Below, piece by piece: positions 61,377 through 64,000 of a DNA stretch of 64,000 nt (within the stretch, counting starts at the first letter, position 1; every line of letters begins with the position of its first letter). A program made the translations under genes and the position numbers. The stretch covers positions 1 to 64,000 of the forward strand of contig JASJDZ010000001.1 of assembly GCA_030065575.1 (NCBI GenBank). Reading direction: 5' to 3'. Source of the stretch: Acidimicrobiia bacterium (GTDB taxonomy: Bacteria; Actinomycetota; Acidimicrobiia; Spongiisociales; UBA5794). Below the pieces are notes generated by a model. The model searched no databases. It saw nothing but the letters and a program-made list of their open reading frames with translations, and had not been told where the DNA came from.

Positions 61377-61422
61377 TTTTGGCGTATTTCCGTACCGCAT
61401 ATGCAACACAGATACGCCAAAA
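61377..61422. repeat. 40-bp palindromic interspersed repeat, copy 3 (extended arms)
   Basis: Core 61380-61419, flanked so that TTTTGGCGTAT (61377-61387) and ATACGCCAAAA (61412-61422) form a perfect 11-bp inverted repeat. The centre reads TTTCCGTACCGCATATGCAACACAG, the closest match to copies 4 and 5. Lies downstream of the quinone-oxidoreductase-like gene, just beyond its terminator. Confidence 0.8.
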
Positions 61423-61449
61423 CGAAAAAGGGCGACTCCGTCGCCCCTT
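61421..61449 (-). terminator. Terminator of quinone-oxidoreductase-like gene
   Basis: On the minus strand, AAGGGGCGAC-GGA-GTCGCCC followed by TTTTTCGTTTT: a 7-bp GC-rich stem (61430-61446) and a T-run, 12 nt after the gene stop. One of the best rho-independent terminators in the window. Confidence 0.8.
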
Positions 61450-61461
61450 GCCGGGTCCCGT

Positions 61462-62436
61462 TCACATGGTTATGACCGATGTTCCCTGGTTGTGGCCTGC
61501 GCCCACGAAGGCGACTGCGTCTACGGCGCTATCGAGCGGGAACACCTGATCAATGACCGGCGTGATCTTGCCGTTCTCGGCCAGTTCCTTGAGGGCGGCC
61601 AGATCCTCCTTGTTTTCCGTTGACACGAAGGGACGACCCTGTTGCTTGGAGAAGATGGAGAGAACGGCGACCTTCAGCGGGTGCCCCAGACCGCCGAACC
61701 AACCGGCCGGAGCCGGTGCCCCATTGGCCAACAGCAGCCCATCGGTAGTGAGCACACTTCGCATGTCCGGCAAGGAATGGGCTCCGACGTTGTCGAATAT
61801 GAGGTCATACCGAGGTTCGCCCTTGGTGAAGTCCTGCTGCGTGTAGTCGATGACGTGGTCTGCACCAATTGACCGAACCATGTCGAGGTTCCGGGTGCTG
61901 CAGACCCCAGTGACCTCCGCCCCCATCGCCTTGGCGATCTGGACGGCGAAGGTGCCGACACCACCAGAGGCCCCGGTGACCAGTACATGCTGGCCCGCTT
62001 CAAGTTTGCCGTGGTCGCGCAGCGCCTGCAGGGCGGTGAAGGCCGATACGCCAATCGCCGAGGCTTGCTCAAACGTGAAGCCGGTCGGCTTCAACGCCAA
62101 CTCCTCCGACGTCGTGGCGGCGAACTCGGCAAATGCACCCTTGCATGAGCCGAACACCTCGTCCCCGACAGCGAGTTGTGTGACGTTCTTCCCGACAGCC
62201 TCAACGACGCCGGCCATGTTCTGCCCGATCACGCCGCTCTTGGCAATGAACCTCTTGAACACCAGGCGCATGACCTTCGGGAGCCCGCGCACGCCGTAGA
62301 CCGCTCCGATGTGAATCGATGCTGCTCGGACCCGCACCAGCACACCGTCATCGTCGATCACCGGAGTCGCAACTTCGCCGATCCCCAGAACCTCGTTCGG
62401 ATCCCCGAAGCCATTCTGGATAGTCCCCTTCATCAT
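61462..62436 (-). CDS. Zinc-independent MDR/quinone oxidoreductase-like protein
   Basis: 324 aa, GAGGAAGC before the ATG. Medium-chain dehydrogenase/reductase fold, nucleotide-binding motif VTGASGGVGTFAVQIAKAMGAEVTGVCSTRN and HVIDYTQQDF. Structural and catalytic zinc Cys/His clusters are not visible, so this is the NADPH:quinone-reductase-like branch rather than a classic zinc alcohol dehydrogenase. Bounded on both sides by the 40-bp repeats, and its neighbours are unrelated to it. Confidence 0.88.
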   Translation of the reverse strand: MMKGTIQNGFGDPNEVLGIGEVATPVIDDDGVLVRVRAASIHIGAVYGVRGLPKVMRLVFKRFIAKSGVIGQNMAGVVEAVGKNVTQLAVGDEVFGSCKGAFAEFAATTSEELALKPTGFTFEQASAIGVSAFTALQALRDHGKLEAGQHVLVTGASGGVGTFAVQIAKAMGAEVTGVCSTRNLDMVRSIGADHVIDYTQQDFTKGEPRYDLIFDNVGAHSLPDMRSVLTTDGLLLANGAPAPAGWFGGLGHPLKVAVLSIFSKQQGRPFVSTENKEDLAALKELAENGKITPVIDQVFPLDSAVDAVAFVGAGHNQGTSVITM

Positions 62437-62509
62437 GCTTCCTCGTTTTCGTGAGTCTGCCCCTCAGTGTTGCAGGGTCGGGACGACTCGCGGACCGCCC
62501 CCTCCGTTT

Positions 62510-62549
62510 TGGCGTAGATCTGTGCCGTATGTGAAACACAAATACGCCA
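62510..62549. repeat. 40-bp palindromic interspersed repeat, copy 4
   Basis: TGGCGTAGATC ... AATACGCCA, 40 bp, preceded by TTT and followed by AT. Shares CCGTAT-GTGAAACACA with copy 5 (62580-62619) in its centre. Lies upstream of the quinone-oxidoreductase-like gene. Confidence 0.75.
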
Positions 62550-62579
62550 ATACAAGAAGGGTTACTCTGCCATCCGTTC

Positions 62580-62619
62580 TGGCGTACATCCGTGCCATAT
62601 GTGAAACACAGATACGCCA
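62580..62619. repeat. 40-bp palindromic interspersed repeat, copy 5
   Basis: TGGCGTACATC ... GATACGCCA, 40 bp; 70 bp from copy 4 start to start. Followed by AAACGTGTGAGAAGG, 26 bp before the end of the next gene. Confidence 0.75.
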
Positions 62620-62644
62620 AAACGTGTGAGAAGGAGAGGCCGGG

Positions 62645-63100
62645 TCAGCCGGGGCGAAGGGCGAGGTGGGTGGTGAGAGCGGCGACTAGATCATCCTGAT
62701 CATTGGTGCCGATGCGGAACTTCTTTCCCGAAGCGAGCTCGAGCTCCACCGCATCGAGCCCCCACACGTTGTACATCCAACCCTCGGGAATCTTCCTCAC
62801 CCCCCAGCCGTAGTACCACTTGTTGCGCACCGGGCGAAACGCCACGATCTCGTAGCTGCCGAACACCCGGCGGGGCCACCCCGGCCCGAAGCCGACGCGC
62901 ACCTCGGAACCACTGACTCTCACCGTGAGCCGGCTGAACCAGAACACCACAGCGAGCACGATCACAGTCGTTATCGCCATGATCAGGAGGGCTTCCGATG
63001 CCTCGTCACCGGCGAAAGCAGCAATCAGCGCCGTCACCCCAACCATCCACACGAGCACAAAGAGAAAGAGATAGCCGGTCTGGGTGTGCTTGTACTCCAT
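62645..63100 (-). CDS. Two-TM membrane protein with C-terminal PH-like domain
   Basis: 151 aa from the ATG at 63100 (MEYKHTQTGYLFLF); the longer frame adds a basic non-conserved stretch. TM helices at about residues 10-30 and 35-55 are followed by a beta-rich segment, SGSEVRVGFGPGWPRRVFGSYEIVAFRPVRNKWYYGWGVRKIPEGWMYNVWGLDAVELELASGKKFRIGTNDQDDL, resembling PH-like/photosynthesis-independent membrane-anchored domains. Function unknown. A -10-like TACGCT lies 7 nt before the start. Confidence 0.65.
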   Translation of the reverse strand: MEYKHTQTGYLFLFVLVWMVGVTALIAAFAGDEASEALLIMAITTVIVLAVVFWFSRLTVRVSGSEVRVGFGPGWPRRVFGSYEIVAFRPVRNKWYYGWGVRKIPEGWMYNVWGLDAVELELASGKKFRIGTNDQDDLVAALTTHLALRPG

Positions 63101-63107
63101 GGGTTGG

Positions 63108-63113
63108 AGCGTA
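63108..63113 (-). promoter_or_regulatory. Leaderless -10 box
   Basis: Minus-strand TACGCT, 7 nt before the ATG at 63100. Confidence 0.45.
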
Positions 63114-63116
63114 CCC

Positions 63117-63599
63117 CTATACCTGCTTCGGGATGCGACCCACCATCGAGAGAACGCCGCGCAGGACCTTGTGGCCGACGTCACCCGTCGGGTCGTACAT
63201 CAGAGGGCATCCACCCTCGATGACCTGCACACCGGCCTCCCGTCCCATCTCGGCTGCCTCATGAGAAACACTGCCTCCGCCGGGGCCGCGATGCATCCAG
63301 ACGTGGTTGATCCCGAGCTTGATGCACTCCTCCATCACGGCTGGAGCCACCTTGGGGTGAGTGGCAATCACTACAGCTTCGACCCCGCCGGGGATCGTGC
63401 CCAGGTTGGGATAGGCGTCATCGCCTTCCACCCGATCCGCATTCGGGTTGACTGCGTAGACGTCGTAGCCACGATCGCGCAGCCGCAGATAGACGGGGTT
63501 GCCACCGTGAGCGCCTCCAGACTCACGCGAGACACCCGCAACTGCAATCCGCTTCTTGGATAGGAACTCGCTCGCCGCTTCCTTCATCGGGACCGTCAT
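63117..63599 (-). CDS. CoA-binding domain protein
   Basis: 160 aa, ATG at 63599 behind GGAGG. Rossmann-like CoA-binding fold: KKRIAVAGVSRESGGAHGGNPVYLRLRDRGYDVYAVNPNADRVEGDDAYPNLGTIPGGVEAVVIATHPKVAPAVMEECIKLGINHVWMHRGPGG. This is the YccU-type small CoA-binding protein, close in fold to succinyl-CoA synthetase alpha N-domain. Binds CoA or a nucleotide; physiological role is not established. Confidence 0.85.
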   Translation of the reverse strand: MTVPMKEAASEFLSKKRIAVAGVSRESGGAHGGNPVYLRLRDRGYDVYAVNPNADRVEGDDAYPNLGTIPGGVEAVVIATHPKVAPAVMEECIKLGINHVWMHRGPGGGSVSHEAAEMGREAGVQVIEGGCPLMYDPTGDVGHKVLRGVLSMVGRIPKQV

Positions 63600-63745
63600 C
63601 GCCACCTCCGGAACGCACGTCACAAAGGCACGCCAAACCGACGCACAACTCGAACCTATCGCTTCCGCAGGCCCTTGGATATAGGCCATACGTCACCGGA
63701 GTGCCCTTGCTACCTTGTGCTACCGCAGGACAGGAAAGGACCGGG

Positions 63746-64000
63746 ATGAAGATCGGGTACGCCGGGATGGGGATCATGGGTCGGGGCATGGCAGGATGTC
63801 TCCTGCGCGACGGCCACGAAGTCACGGTGTGGAACCGGACTCGCGCCCGAACCGATGCTCTCGCTGCCACAGGAGCAACCGTTGCCGACACACCTGCAGC
63901 ACTCGCCGCAGGATGCGACATCATCATGGTCTGTGTGTCAGACACACCCGACGTCGAGGCGGTCACCCTCGGCGAGGAAGGCCTCATCAACGGCCTCGCC
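63746..64000 (+). CDS. NAD(P)-dependent beta-hydroxyacid dehydrogenase, 3' end beyond window
   Basis: Partial, 85 codons visible, with AAAGGA before the ATG. N-terminal Rossmann motif KIGYAGMGIMGRGMAGCLLRDGHEVTVWNRTRA and IIMVCVSDTPDVEAV, typical of 3-hydroxyisobutyrate dehydrogenase/tartronate-semialdehyde reductase family members. The open frame runs off the right edge. Valine catabolism or glyoxylate metabolism would fit the LeuDH-E1 and glcDEF genes, but substrate cannot be assigned. Confidence 0.8.
   Translation, partial: MKIGYAGMGIMGRGMAGCLLRDGHEVTVWNRTRARTDALAATGATVADTPAALAAGCDIIMVCVSDTPDVEAVTLGEEGLINGLA

Noticed and set aside
61263-61475. 70-aa frame crossing repeat copy 3 and the terminator
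   Set aside because: Most of it consists of the palindromic repeat and the terminator hairpin; no ribosome site.
129-62619. 40-bp repeats as a CRISPR array or integron attC sites
   Set aside because: They are dispersed, not regularly spaced, no cas or integrase genes are present, and the arms lack attC core motifs.
1-64000. Prophage, insertion sequence or rRNA operon
   Set aside because: No transposase, integrase, phage structural gene or rRNA sequence was seen on either strand.

Overview
The window is a high-GC chromosomal segment from an actinobacterium. No marker in it fixes the class. I infer an Acidimicrobiia-like lineage from the gene mix, the many start codons that sit directly behind a TANNNT -10 box, the tRNA gene without an encoded CCA, and the ECF sigma plus membrane-partner layout. 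Gene density is high, with many 1-8 nt overlaps, and I see no insertion sequence, prophage, CRISPR array or rRNA operon. The right edge cuts a dehydrogenase gene.

Layout. 0-3 kb: tRNA-Phe, then a minus-strand unit of an ECF sigma factor, a one-TM presumed anti-sigma protein carrying an enzyme-dead alpha/beta-hydrolase-like domain, and a lipoprotein with the intact version of that domain. 3-7.5 kb: GH20 hexosaminidase coupled to an OGA-type acetyltransferase, a membrane hydrolase and an AlkD-like protein. 7.5-16.5 kb: two two-component systems. The first faces a DUF4956-CotH operon across tandem OmpR-type sites; the second follows small membrane proteins. rocD lies between them. 16.5-21.6 kb: disaccharide phosphorolysis (P-loop kinase, HAD-GH65 fusion, HAD phosphatase). 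21.6-25.2 kb: lutABC behind a TipA-like MerR gene with a textbook MerR promoter. 25.2-32.9 kb: PEP carboxylase with a coupled unknown gene, then leucine dehydrogenase plus a fused alpha-beta branched-chain oxoacid dehydrogenase E1. 32.9-36.6 kb: glcDEF. 36.6-42.1 kb: surface-glycan genes (GT-C-like protein, LPG-synthase-type membrane protein, sulfotransferase, GT4, GT2). 42.2-45.7 kb: hydantoinase/oxoprolinase pair. 45.7-57 kb: Nfu-like protein, ABC-F ATPase, RarD, moaA, CE7-like esterase, folB with a FolK-FolE fusion, an orphan soluble histidine kinase, an EamA permease and a 2-hydroxyacid dehydrogenase. 57-64 kb: an asymmetric heterodimeric ABC exporter behind a structured leader, a quinone-oxidoreductase-like gene bracketed by repeats, and small genes.

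Together the genes describe an aerobic heterotroph that oxidises lactate, glycolate and branched-chain amino acids, refills oxaloacetate through PEP carboxylase, turns over amino sugars and alpha-linked disaccharides, and decorates its surface. The most notable non-coding signal is a family of five 40-bp palindromic elements (TGGCGTA ... TACGCCA or near-identical ends), all exactly the same length, placed just beyond gene ends. A second window-wide signal is the leaderless promoter architecture shared by about sixteen genes.
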